Origin: Chloroflexi bacterium TSY
GTDB taxonomy: Bacteria > Chloroflexota > Anaerolineae > Caldilineales > Caldilineaceae
NCBI GenBank assembly: GCA_019217005.1
Contig: JAHBNG010000032.1
Span: 68,139-132,138 of the forward strand
Reading direction: 5' to 3'
Length of the DNA: 64,000 nucleotides
The notes under the pieces: generated by a model
The model's input: the letters and a program-made list of their open reading frames with translations, nothing else
What the model was told of the DNA's origin: nothing
The model's database searches: none
Program-made: the position numbers and the translations under genes
Part shown: piece by piece, positions 43,823 through 52,578 of the stretch
Numbering within the stretch: position 1 is the first letter of the stretch
How the letters are laid out: each line of letters starts with the position of its first letter

Positions 43823-45025
43823 TCATCTACGAAGATACCAGACATCGATCAGCTGCTCAATCTCTTCATAGCTATACCCATACGTTTCCTGAAACTTTTC
43901 GTGGATCATTTGTTCCGTTTGGGTTGGTGTGGAGAGAGGGAACGACAATGACGCCTTATTCATCAGCCCAGACTCCGCAGCAGCCAGTGTCATCTCCCCA
44001 TCCAGGCGCGCAGCTTGTGCGCCATAGGTCGGTTCTGTGTTGTGCAGAACCGCATTGGCGATGCTCATGAGCTGGTCGGCCATGTCGATGCCGCGACCTT
44101 TCTCTCGGCCTATGCCCAGCTCGGCATACGGGTTCTCCCAGACAATGGTCTGTTCAGGCAATTCGAGTACAATACGTTCGAGCACTTGCTGGCCGTTGAC
44201 TGTTGTTGAAATGTATTCCGGCTCATAGGCAGTGGCAAGCGCCTTGTTCTCGTAGTCAGCCGGTGAGGTGTAGTGAACGGTGTCATCAACCATAACGCCT
44301 TTCGTACCGTGGATCTGCGAAATACCGCCCAGCTTTCGGCCCAACGCCTGCGCGTGGATCACGTTAGAGTAGATCATGATCGCGGCCGTATTGTTATCAA
44401 ATTCAAGGTAGCTGGTTGTCCACTTTTCTTCTGAATGGTGACGATTCATGCGATCAATGATCGGCACAATTGGGGTGACGTGGGTGATTCCCAGGATCGA
44501 CTGGGGCTGTCCACCGCAGAGCAGACGTAAGACACTCATACCGTGATAGCCACCCTCATAGAAGATGCGATAGATCCGGCTGATATCGCCAATCAAGCCA
44601 GACTTGATAACCTCTGCTTGGAAACGATCTAGGGCTCGACGATGATAGTTCTCTGCTACCTCTAATTTGACGTTGTTGCGTGCCGCTGCTTCAATCATGA
44701 GATCGGCCATGGGGCGCGTCGGTGCAATGGGTGTCTATACGATTATATTCACGCCAGCGTCGGCTAAAAAGCAACAGACGGCATGATGTGCATCACCGGG
44801 GACAACGACATCCGCTACATCCAATTCCTCGTGTTCCACCAGATCGCGTACACTTGTGTAGGCGTTAGCACCGTGTTCCGCAGCCACCTCGCTCAGCACA
44901 GCTTCATCTTTGTCGCAAACAGCAACAAAATCGTATGTATCACTCAGAGCGGCGTATACGGGCAGATGTCCACCCCGACCACGCCTCCCCAACCCAACAA
45001 GAGCCAGCTTCAATTTGCGTGTCAT
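43823..45025 (-). pseudogene. Gfo/Idh/MocA oxidoreductase with an internal amber stop
   Basis: The first 96 codons (45025 to 44738) give LKLALVGLGRRGRGGHLPVYAAL and DVADVVVPGDAHHAVCCFLADAGVNIIV. An in-frame TAG follows at 44735-44737. The same frame then continues as TPIAPTRPMADLMIEAAARNNV and GLIGDISRIYRIFYEGGYHGMSVLRLL to 43823. The stop sits where relatives have the Glu of the E-K/T-P motif, so a single G-to-T change (GAG to TAG) explains it. The rest is intact over 400 codons with no other damage, so the mutation is recent, or amber is read through. Confidence 0.85.
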
Positions 45026-45088
45026 CGGTTTCTTCCTTTCCTGCAATACTCCCATAGGGATTTATGCGCGGTAACCGCACCTTCTCAA

Positions 45089-45158
45089 CGACCTTCCGGG
45101 AAGAGGTCAAAAATAGACTTGAATACCCGACAATTCTTGACCTGTTCTGGGAAGGTCG
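45089..45158. repeat. 70-bp imperfect palindrome
   Basis: ACCTTCCGGGAAGAGGTCAA pairs with TTGACCTGTTCTGGGAAGGT at the other end. It is the diverged relative of the 26438-26502 palindrome and lies between the cupin and Gfo/Idh genes. Confidence 0.6.
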
Positions 45159-45193
45159 GCTCTGTTCAGCCGGTTCTGATTGAGAAAATACTG

Positions 45194-45487
45194 CTAGCCA
45201 AAACAAATCCAGCGCACTCGAGTATCGGTGCGCAAGTTATGCTCGGTCCATGGTGCCAGCAAGATCAAATCGTCTGATCCAACGGCGTTGGTCTCGCCAT
45301 CGATTGTGACATTGGCTTCACCATTGAGAATGTACCAGAAACGTTGTTCACCATGCGGTTCAGGCTCAAACGGATTGTCCGGCGTTGTCACTCGTACAGC
45401 AAAGTGTCCTATCTGCTCCTGAACGCCATCAATTGCATACCCTTTCCTGTGGTCTATTTCTTGAATTTCGCTTCCTCGAACGATCAA
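45194..45487 (-). CDS. Cupin-domain protein
   Basis: A 97-residue cupin. EPEPHGEQRFWYILNGEANVTIDGE is motif 1 and LAPWTEHNLRTDTRVRW is motif 2. The metal ligands are reduced: only one His in motif 1, then an acidic Glu and a His in motif 2, so metal binding is uncertain. It is probably a sugar- or metabolite-binding accessory to the neighbouring oxidoreductase. Confidence 0.75.
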   Translation of the reverse strand: MIVRGSEIQEIDHRKGYAIDGVQEQIGHFAVRVTTPDNPFEPEPHGEQRFWYILNGEANVTIDGETNAVGSDDLILLAPWTEHNLRTDTRVRWICFG

Positions 45488-45683
45488 GCTTCAACCCCCT
45501 TTCTATTGATCTCGCCTACATAGAATCCGCCAGAAAAGATTGTCCCTTCTCCAGTATAGAGTCTATACAGCACCAAACTTTTTTGGCACATTCATCATAC
45601 AGTGTTACCCAACTTATGCCAGATGAAAGAGGGATGGTTCAGATGACCCATTGAGTTAGGTTTACACTTTTACCCGTGGAGGA

Positions 45684-45838
45684 GGCGTTCTCTATTACAC
45701 GCAGTAGACATAATCCTGCACTTCTCAGTCAAAACAGACTCGAGCGGGCCAAATGGTCCGAGATTCTCTACTGCGTCTTTTTTCGCCATTTGAACGCTCT
45801 ACCTCTGAGAAATCCTACTGCGTGTAATCTCTAACGCC
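45684..45838 (+). mobile_element. 155-bp recombinase-free derivative of the 24-bp-end element
   Basis: The left site is an exact copy of the 24-bp end of the 8079-10206 element (GGCGTTCTCTATTAC onward). The right site (45815-45838) is the same sequence inverted, except that the four core bases CTCT are replaced by AGAG, their exact reverse complement. The 107 bp between have no gene. The flanks match those of the full element, in the opposite orientation. The gap 45488-46002 holds nothing else; a 40-codon frame at 45880 matches no protein I know. Confidence 0.75.
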
Positions 45839-46002
45839 GGTTCTCGTCTGACCACGGTTGCATTAGAGAATGCTGCGCCATACATGGCGACTCCGCAAAT
45901 TTGTCAACCTGTTTTTGAACCATCCCATGAAAAACGGCAAAATCGTAAATCTGTATTGCCGGTCAAAGCAGAGATGGGATCAACTTTTCTGGCCAGACGC
46001 AT

Positions 46003-47211
46003 CTAACTCGCATACGGATCTGCTGCATCGCGCAACCCATCCCCCATGAAGTTGAATGCCAGGACCGCAATGACCACCATCAGAGCTGGCGCAACCATTG
46101 TCCACGGGGCGATGGCGACCGCACTGATATTTTGTGCCTCCTGGAGCAATACTCCCCAACTAATGGCTGGCGACCGCAATCCCAATCCCAGAAAACTCAG
46201 AGCGGTTTCACTAAGAATCATCGTTGGGATCGATAATGTCATTGTCGCAATGATGTGGCTTAAAAACGAGGGCAACATGTGACGGAGAATAATGCGTAGC
46301 TCGCTGGTACCAGCAAACCTGGCCGCGAGGACGAAATCTTCCTCGCGCAATTGTAGAAAACGCCCCCGCACCACGCGGGCCATACCCGTCCACCCAATCA
46401 ACGAGAGAATGACTGTGATGCTGAAGTAGATATAAATGATGGGCCAGGCTGGAGGCAACGCGGCACTCAAGCCCATCCACAGAGGAATACTGGGAATAGA
46501 ACGTAGAAACTCAATGAGGCGTTGTATAATATTGTCCACAGTGCCACCATAATATCCGGAGATACCACCCAACAAAACACCGAGAAACAGGCTCAACCCA
46601 ACACCCAACAGCCCGATCGAGAGTGAAAGTCTTGCCCCATAGGCAACGCGCGAGAACATGTCACGTCCCAGACGGTCTGTTCCAAGCAGAAAGACTCCTT
46701 GCTCTTCGTGTGGAACGTCCAGACCCAGTAGCTTCATTTGGATCGGGGTCCTTCCCCATAGTTTGTACTCTTCGCCGCGCACAAAGAGGCGGATCGGGTA
46801 ACGAATAGAGGTATCTTCGTGATAAATATTGCGAAACGTTTCCGGATCTCGCTCGCGTACGGTCTGGTAGATAAACGGCCTATGCCACTCTCCGTTCTCG
46901 TCAATAATATGGATTGGTGTCGGTGGATGTAGTTTGTATTTGACGAATTTGGCTTCGGGGTCATAGGGTGCCACAAACTCGCAGAAGGCGGCTATCAAGT
47001 AAAAGAGCAGAACGACGAACGTACTGAAGACAGCGACCCTATGCTTGCGGTACTTCCACCAGATCAATCGCCAGTTCGAGGCCACATAGACTTTCTCTGG
47101 ATCTTCCTGAACGTCAAGTTGAAACTCTGGCTCTTCTTGGTCAAAACTCTGTGGTAGAGATGTCTCGCTCTCCATCGATCTACTTGCTGCTTTTCTATCG
47201 ATCATCGCCAT
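46003..47211 (-). CDS. ABC transporter permease, OppC/DppC type
   Basis: A 402-residue inner-membrane permease for peptide or oligosaccharide uptake. After a cytoplasmic N-terminus with a first helix (AVFSTFVVLLFYLIAAFCEF) comes a roughly 120-residue external insert. The conserved OppC block then follows: LGTDRLGRDMFSRVAYGARLSLSIGLLGVGLSLFLGVLLGGISGYYGG. The EAA loop is REEDFVLAARFAGTSELRIILRHMLPS, which docks the ATPase. The last helices end with WTMVAPALMVVIAVLAFNFMGDGLRDAADP. The start at 47211 has GGGAAA upstream; an in-frame ATG lies six bases later. The cognate ATPases are not in the window. Confidence 0.9.
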   Translation of the reverse strand: MAMIDRKAASRSMESETSLPQSFDQEEPEFQLDVQEDPEKVYVASNWRLIWWKYRKHRVAVFSTFVVLLFYLIAAFCEFVAPYDPEAKFVKYKLHPPTPIHIIDENGEWHRPFIYQTVRERDPETFRNIYHEDTSIRYPIRLFVRGEEYKLWGRTPIQMKLLGLDVPHEEQGVFLLGTDRLGRDMFSRVAYGARLSLSIGLLGVGLSLFLGVLLGGISGYYGGTVDNIIQRLIEFLRSIPSIPLWMGLSAALPPAWPIIYIYFSITVILSLIGWTGMARVVRGRFLQLREEDFVLAARFAGTSELRIILRHMLPSFLSHIIATMTLSIPTMILSETALSFLGLGLRSPAISWGVLLQEAQNISAVAIAPWTMVAPALMVVIAVLAFNFMGDGLRDAADPYAS

Positions 47212-47255
47212 ATTTATTTCCCAACACAATTACTGCGGTTCAGCACGATACAATA

Positions 47256-48242
47256 TCACTCCAGTCGGATCCTGGGATCGACCCATGCCAATAAAAGATC
47301 GGACAACAGCGTGCCAATGACAGTCAACGCACTCAGCAACAGGATGAAGCTGCCAGCCAGATACATATCTTGATTGATCAAGGCCGTAAAGAGCATGGGG
47401 CCGGTTGTTTGTAGACTCAGAACAATTGCCACGATTGTGGTACCGGAGATCAGATCTGCCAGCGACCAACCAATCGTGCTAAAAAAGGGGTTTAGGGCCA
47501 CACGGACTGGATATTTCCAGACAAGCCTGGTTTCCTGGAGACCTTTGGCGCGTGCAGTTTCCACATAGGGTTTGTTTAATTCATCCAATAGGTTCGCACG
47601 CGTGATGCGGATTCCGTTGGCGGTACTGCCGACCGCCAGAATCACGATTGGGATCCAAACGTGAGCCAGCATATCAACAAATCGATCCCAGGTCCACGGT
47701 GCGTCGACAAATTCTGGACTGAACAAGCCACCAACGCTCATTCCCGTGTAGCTGGTCACCAACCACATAATGACCAGCGCCAGCATAAATTCGGGCAAGC
47801 CCTTTCCAATAAAGTTGAGGGCGGTCACGATATAGTCTATGATCGAATATTGATGGGTCGCTGAATAAACCCCCAATGGAATAGAGACCAACCAACCAAA
47901 CAGCAATGTGCTAAATGAGAGAACAAAGGTAAGACCGATTCTCCCCCAGATCAGCTCTTGGACCGGCATCTGAAAATACATGGAATCGCCCCAATCGTTG
48001 CGAAGGATAATGCCTGAGATCCATTTCAGATATTGAACATAAGCTGGCTGACCCAACCCATAGCGCTCTTTCAATCTGGCCAGAACTACCTCATCCACCT
48101 CATCGCCTTGTTCTCGCAACTGGGCGGCATAGGTCGTCAAATAATCACCTGGGGGCAATTGGATGATAATAAACGTCACAATCGAAATCGCAAACAATGT
48201 AGGCACCATGAAAGCAATTCGACGTAGTACATAGGCGAACAT
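47256..48242 (-). CDS. ABC transporter permease, OppB/DppB type
   Basis: A 328-residue permease that pairs with the OppC-type protein 45 bp downstream. It begins MFAYVLRRIAFMVPTLFAISIVTFIIIQLPPGDYL, the standard OppB start. Six helices follow, and the EAA loop reads LDELNKPYVETARAKGLQETRLVWKYPVRVALNPFF. The C-terminal LSDLLLAWVDPRIRLE is typical. It forms the other half of the channel of a peptide/nickel/oligosaccharide family importer. Confidence 0.92.
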   Translation of the reverse strand: MFAYVLRRIAFMVPTLFAISIVTFIIIQLPPGDYLTTYAAQLREQGDEVDEVVLARLKERYGLGQPAYVQYLKWISGIILRNDWGDSMYFQMPVQELIWGRIGLTFVLSFSTLLFGWLVSIPLGVYSATHQYSIIDYIVTALNFIGKGLPEFMLALVIMWLVTSYTGMSVGGLFSPEFVDAPWTWDRFVDMLAHVWIPIVILAVGSTANGIRITRANLLDELNKPYVETARAKGLQETRLVWKYPVRVALNPFFSTIGWSLADLISGTTIVAIVLSLQTTGPMLFTALINQDMYLAGSFILLLSALTVIGTLLSDLLLAWVDPRIRLE

Positions 48243-48592
48243 AAACTATCTTCCTGCTATGAATATGCTGAGCACTGAAAAGTGTGGCTTTATGCAACAA
48301 AGTGAGAAACAGACTGAGTCTGAAACTATGTTCAGGGCAGCGCCGACCGTCCATCCACGTGGACAGTCGGCTCGATGGTCCAGATCAGTGCCTTCAGCTG
48401 CTCCTCTTGGGACACTTTCTCGGTAACCAGTTCACCTTGCTGCACCGAACGAGGAGGTGACTGTCACTTTTCGCACAAAGCGAGCCGTACTTGCTCCTGA
48501 CCTGCCCAGTCGAATGTGAAGTGACAGTCACCTTCAAGGATAACCTGAACAGTTAACTTCTCGCATATATCCCAAACCGTTCACTGATCTCT
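48243..48592. other. Intercistronic region with two hairpins
   Basis: One hairpin is formed by GCCGACCGTCCA and TGGACAGTCGGC near 48341-48370. A second inverted pair is AGGTGACTGTCACTT (48455-48469) with its exact complement at 48519-48533. They lie between the solute-binding-protein gene and the permeases, where a partial terminator would let the binding protein be made in excess. No gene is seen in this 350-bp gap. Confidence 0.5.
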
Positions 48593-50620
48593 CTATGCGT
48601 GCTTCTCGGGCTCATCCCAATACCAGGTCGCATTGTCGATAATATGTTCGTATACGCCGCGACAGCAATCCCATGGATTGCCAGCCTGGATGCCTTTGAA
48701 GCCGTTCTTGACCACCACCAACCGTGGCAGTTCGCCAAAGAACCCGACCGATGGCAATTCCTCGGACCAGATCTCGAGAATCTGCTTGAAGAGTTCGATT
48801 TGATTTTCTTCGCCAGCTGTTGCCCTGATCTCATCCCACAGTCCCCAAATATCCCAGATCCAGTGGCCTTCGGGCGGTTCCTGGGCAATGGGATTTGTCG
48901 GATCCAGCTTCCAGGCTGTCCAGGCATTGGCCCACGGGCGGTCATTGATGTTGCGATGTTTAACCCAAATCTGCGGATCTGCCAGCGGGATCAAATTACG
49001 GTCCATGAAGCCAGACGTACATTCAACATCATTGGACTGATGGAGTTCAATGCTGAGCGAGCGATCGACACCTCGATAGTTGACCTGAAGGCCGAGTTCT
49101 TTGAAAAAGTCGATGAGCATCTGCGTTTGATCGGCAACTTCAGCACCGCCCAACATCGTCCAACTGACGCGGTCGCCACTGCCGTCCGACCAGAGACGAT
49201 AGCCCTCATCATCGCGGTCGGTATGTCCCAAACCATCCAGCAATGCATTGGCCTGATCCGGATCGAAGTCAAGATAGGCATTGCTCAACTTGGGATAGTG
49301 CAACGGAGATTCCGCAGGAGGACCATACTGCATTGACGTCCCCAGACCGTCGAAGACCAGTTCGTTGATGGCATCGCGGTCGACACCAAGGGAAATGGCG
49401 ATGCGAAAATCCCGTTCCTGGAACAGTTCCCGTCGACGCTCATCGTTGGTCGTCATGTTGAAGTGAATGCCAAAGACAGCGGTCCAGCGCCAGAACTGAA
49501 CTTTGTAATCCCCTTTCTCCTCGTTCTCTTTGAGCACGGTCAGATCTGAGTTGCGCACATGGCGTGACTGGCAGTCGATCTCACCGTTTACAAGCCGTAG
49601 CGCGTGGACATCGGCATCGTTGAACAGACGGAAAGAGAGCCTATCAATGTAGGGGAGTTGGTTGCCCACCGTGTCCACCGCCCAGAAGTATGGATTGCGT
49701 CGCAAGGTCAAGATCTCTTCCGTGAACGAATTCTCTTGGAGCCAAGGACGTATCATTGGGACCTCGGGATTTTCGTTGCGGTCGCTGCGCATGTCAGCAT
49801 AAAGTTCTGTCCACGAATCCAGGTTGGCGTCGGCGATGGCCTGATCCAGAGCAGCCGTGTCCTCTGTATGATCAGGGTGGAACTGCTTCATATAGTGGGC
49901 TGGTCGCACGGGTACATCAAGTATGATGCCGCCTTCCATATGGAATAAGGCATTGGGACCGCCAAATTTGAACACAACTGTCGTGGCGTCGGGTGCCGAT
50001 AACTCCACAGGAACGTCCTCACCGTCGACGGGACTGGTCAACCAACCTGGGAACGTGGGGGGCAAGGTCTCATTCTTGATCTCTTCCTCAAACCAGTAAA
50101 CAAAATCGGCACTGGTAAACGGTTCGCCGTCGGACCACTTCATTCCCTCTCGCAGATGGAAAGTATATTGGGTGGCATCATCGCTTACTTCCCAAGATTC
50201 CGCCACCATGGGATTGACCGTCAACTCCTGGTTGACGGACAGCAAGCCCCGAATCGTGACTTGCCGGATCGCAAAATGATCGGCCTGTCCCCGAAAACCG
50301 GCTCGCCATAGACCACCATAGTTGCCAGTACCATCCAATCCTTCGAGAACCAGGGGGTTGCCGGGCAAACGTTCATCCACTGGAGGCAGTTCTCCATTTT
50401 GTACCATTTCCGCCAACATGGGTGCTTCATTATAGGTACCTGGTGGGCCTGCGGGTGCTTCTGCTTCTGCGGAAGATGCCTCGGTATCCGCGGCTTCTGC
50501 GGGTGCTTCTGCGGCGGGTGCTCCACCACCACAGGCTGCGAGCACTGTGCCTGCCGTGGCGAATGCCGAAAGCTGTATGAACTCTCGACGCGAAATCTGA
50601 AGCCTTCTCTTCTGTTGCAT
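48593..50620 (-). CDS. ABC transporter substrate-binding lipoprotein, SBP_bac_5 family
   Basis: A 675-residue extracytoplasmic binding protein. Residues 1-30 carry a twin-arginine-like SRREFIQLS followed by TAGTVLAAC, with Cys30 as lipid anchor. A low-complexity Ala/Glu linker (30-58) leads to the SBP_bac_5 domain: NPMVAESWEVSDDATQYTFHLREGMKWSDGEPFTSADFVYWFE is the family signature. FRIAISLGVDRDAINELVFDGLG and DPDQANALLDGLG complete it. It captures oligopeptides or, in many environmental relatives, oligosaccharides. The genes downstream for two permeases make this one operon, with tandem palindromes upstream of the start. Confidence 0.92.
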   Translation of the reverse strand: MQQKRRLQISRREFIQLSAFATAGTVLAACGGGAPAAEAPAEAADTEASSAEAEAPAGPPGTYNEAPMLAEMVQNGELPPVDERLPGNPLVLEGLDGTGNYGGLWRAGFRGQADHFAIRQVTIRGLLSVNQELTVNPMVAESWEVSDDATQYTFHLREGMKWSDGEPFTSADFVYWFEEEIKNETLPPTFPGWLTSPVDGEDVPVELSAPDATTVVFKFGGPNALFHMEGGIILDVPVRPAHYMKQFHPDHTEDTAALDQAIADANLDSWTELYADMRSDRNENPEVPMIRPWLQENSFTEEILTLRRNPYFWAVDTVGNQLPYIDRLSFRLFNDADVHALRLVNGEIDCQSRHVRNSDLTVLKENEEKGDYKVQFWRWTAVFGIHFNMTTNDERRRELFQERDFRIAISLGVDRDAINELVFDGLGTSMQYGPPAESPLHYPKLSNAYLDFDPDQANALLDGLGHTDRDDEGYRLWSDGSGDRVSWTMLGGAEVADQTQMLIDFFKELGLQVNYRGVDRSLSIELHQSNDVECTSGFMDRNLIPLADPQIWVKHRNINDRPWANAWTAWKLDPTNPIAQEPPEGHWIWDIWGLWDEIRATAGEENQIELFKQILEIWSEELPSVGFFGELPRLVVVKNGFKGIQAGNPWDCCRGVYEHIIDNATWYWDEPEKHA

Positions 50621-50665
50621 CTGTTTTCCTCCTTAGGTTGTCTATTATAGTATGCCCAATACAAT

Positions 50666-50853
50666 ATATACCGCACTCGCTCATAATTTCACATAAACTC
50701 GTCTGTGCTACCCGACTGAAAATGGTCAAATTTATGTGAAAGTTATGGCAGTACTCAGTGCATGTCGCACTTGCTCATAAATCAAGATAAATTCGTCTGT
50801 TCTACTCGGCTGAAAGATCTAATTTATTGTAATTTACGGGAGTGCTCGGTATA
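50666..50853. promoter_or_regulatory. Two tandem, diverged ~92-bp palindromic units upstream of the binding-protein gene
   Basis: Unit 1 (about 50668-50760) contains TTTCACATAAA (50687) and its exact inverse TTTATGTGAAA (50731). Unit 2 (about 50763-50853) repeats the same order (CTCATAA, TCGTCTGT, CTACTCGGCTGAAA) with its own ATAAATT/AATTTAT pair. The outermost bases TATACCG and CGGTATA are inverted. It could be an operator array or a duplicated MITE. It starts about 45 bp upstream of the ABC operon start codon. Confidence 0.5.
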
Positions 50854-50959
50854 AATCTTAAACCCAAACTGCAGCAGAGACTACGGTTTAGTTTCAAAAT
50901 AAGGTGGTATCCCAAATTGTGTGTAAATTCGCAGTTTTCGGAGAGACTAAGTTACTTTT

Positions 50960-51060
50960 AGGTCATTCCAGAAAAATAATCACCTATAAAGACAAGCGCT
51001 GTAGCCGGAATGACTTTGGCTTTTCCTATTGAATTGGATCTTTGATTTTCTGGAAAAGCC
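50960..51060 (+). repeat. Twin-hairpin repeat, copy 3
   Basis: Same length and layout as the copy at 26880 (GGTCATTCCAG/CCGGAATGAC and GGCTTTTCC/GGAAAAGCC), about 80 percent identical by eye. Together with the tandem palindromes it fills the gap 50621-51176, in which I see no gene. Confidence 0.75.
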
Positions 51061-51176
51061 TTACACAATTTGTGGCATATCACCCAAAATAAAGAAGCGA
51101 ATCTAAAATGTTCTTTGGGGATTGCTTTAAGCGTATCAGAGATTATCAAATGCGTCAACTGATCCCGGTTCAGGGT

Positions 51177-52022
51177 TCAGATATCGGTTGATGGCGACAT
51201 CAACTTGAGCCAATCCAGATGTGTTTTGGCCTCCGATTCCGGATTCGCTCGGCTGCGAGCGATGAAGCCGGGGACATTATCCCGCCCCGTGGGTAGGCTC
51301 GGATCACTGTAGCGCAGATCCAGGCTCCAGCGGATATGATTCGAGAGGTTGGGAATCGAACGATGGACGGTTTTGTGCTGGGTTAAGAGTACCCCACCTA
51401 CACGCACGGGACAAGCCACGACATCACCAGGTGGTAGCTCATCCTCGGCAATACCTTTGTAGTTGCGAATCCGTACATGTTCAACCAGCTCATATTTGTG
51501 ACTGCCAGCGATCACTTCCATACACCCATTCTCGGCAGTGGCATCGACCAGAGGAATCCAAAAATTCACCATAAAGGTTTCTTCGGCGTCTCGTTCCAAA
51601 TAACCGAGATCCTGATGCCAGGGCACGACGGTCGACTCTTGATTGGGAAGCTTGGCTCGCACATTAAACTGGGGATGGGCCAAAATTTCTGGGCCAATTA
51701 CCGATTCCGTGATATCAAGAATGACCGGATGGGTCATGACGGCAAACATCGCGGGAGACTTATATTTGATTCCTGTAAAGTGCCAGGCAATAGATGGATC
51801 GTCCAACGCCTCTGTGATCTTGTACAACCGCCGTTCAAATGGTTCATGCTCAAAGAGGTCGGGTAGCTTGCCTGCTGCATGAAGTTCACGTGCTTTCTGA
51901 TCGATGGATTCATTGAACTCCTCGATCAGCGGGTGGAAGATCGGGGGTGGGAGTACGTCCTCCAGCAATAGATAGCCCTCCTCTCGATAAAATGCGAGTT
52001 GTTCAGAAGTTAGACCGTTCAT
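51177..52022 (-). CDS. Phytanoyl-CoA dioxygenase (PhyH) family protein
   Basis: A 281-residue Fe(II)/2-oxoglutarate-dependent oxygenase. It begins LTSEQLAFYREEGYLLLEDVLP, as in most PhyH proteins. The iron site is WHQD (near residue 135) plus the His of HKTVHRSIPN (near 223). The 2-oxoglutarate-binding Arg is in HIRWSLDLRYSD. A TFMVNFWIPLVDATAENGCMEVIAGSHK stretch lies between, as expected. The substrate is unknown; bacterial relatives hydroxylate small metabolites. AAGGAG precedes the ATG. It is downstream of the truncated sugar permease and may have been in its operon. Confidence 0.9.
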   Translation of the reverse strand: MNGLTSEQLAFYREEGYLLLEDVLPPPIFHPLIEEFNESIDQKARELHAAGKLPDLFEHEPFERRLYKITEALDDPSIAWHFTGIKYKSPAMFAVMTHPVILDITESVIGPEILAHPQFNVRAKLPNQESTVVPWHQDLGYLERDAEETFMVNFWIPLVDATAENGCMEVIAGSHKYELVEHVRIRNYKGIAEDELPPGDVVACPVRVGGVLLTQHKTVHRSIPNLSNHIRWSLDLRYSDPSLPTGRDNVPGFIARSRANPESEAKTHLDWLKLMSPSTDI

Positions 52023-52035
52023 AAGAATCTCCTTT

Positions 52036-52083
52036 GGAGATTAAGCGATTGAGAGATTGTACTGCCAGAATCTCTTAATCTCC
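52036..52083 (-). terminator. Stem-loop between permease remnant and PhyH gene
   Basis: GGAGATTAAG pairs exactly with CTTAATCTCC, with an inner GAGAGATT/AATCTCT alternative. No strong U tract follows, so termination or mRNA processing is possible but unproven. Confidence 0.4.
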
Positions 52084-52125
52084 CAATCTCGAATCGCAGA
52101 TAGCACAGCAATTATTCAACTATTT

Positions 52126-52578
52126 TCAGCGAGCTGCCAATCCAGTTGTTACCACCCCGCGGATGAAGTATCTCTGGGCGGAGAAAAAGAGGATGACAAC
52201 GGGAATCAGCATAAAGATCGTGGCGCACATCATCAGATTGACGCTTGTCGTAAATTCATGCTGGAAGTAACGCAGCCCCAAAGCCAACGTACGCGACTCG
52301 ACCGAATTGGTAAAGATGAGCGGCCCTAAAAAGTTGTTCCAATGTTGGATGAACGAAAAGATAGTGACTGCAGCCAAAACCGGCCCGGAGTTGGGCAAAA
52401 ATATCTGCCAGTAGATGCGCAACGTAGAGGCTCCATCGACCCGTGCCGCTTCCTCCATTTCTACCGGGATGGTCAGGAAAAATTGCCGCATCATGAAAAT
52501 GTAAAAGGCGCTACCACCAAACCAGGAAGGAACAATTAAAGGTCTAAGCGTATCAATCCAGCCCAGGTTTTTAAATAA
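52126..52578 (-). pseudogene. Carbohydrate ABC permease (MalG/UgpE type), 5' truncated by an IS
   Basis: The remaining 150 codons read NLGWIDTLRPLIVPSWFGGSAFYIFMMRQFFLTIP, then the EAA loop EMEEAARVDGASTLRIYWQIFLPNSGP and the last helices to FSAQRYFIRGVVTTGLAAR. This is the C-terminal half of a CUT1-type sugar permease, normally about 275-300 residues. The frame runs straight into the inverted end of the insertion sequence at 52579, so the first half has been lost. The remainder cannot form a channel. Confidence 0.88.

Noticed and set aside
45880..46002. A 40-codon plus-strand frame (MATPQICQPVF onward)
   Set aside because: It shares DNA with the flank of the recombinase element rather than protein similarity, and no ribosome site is visible.
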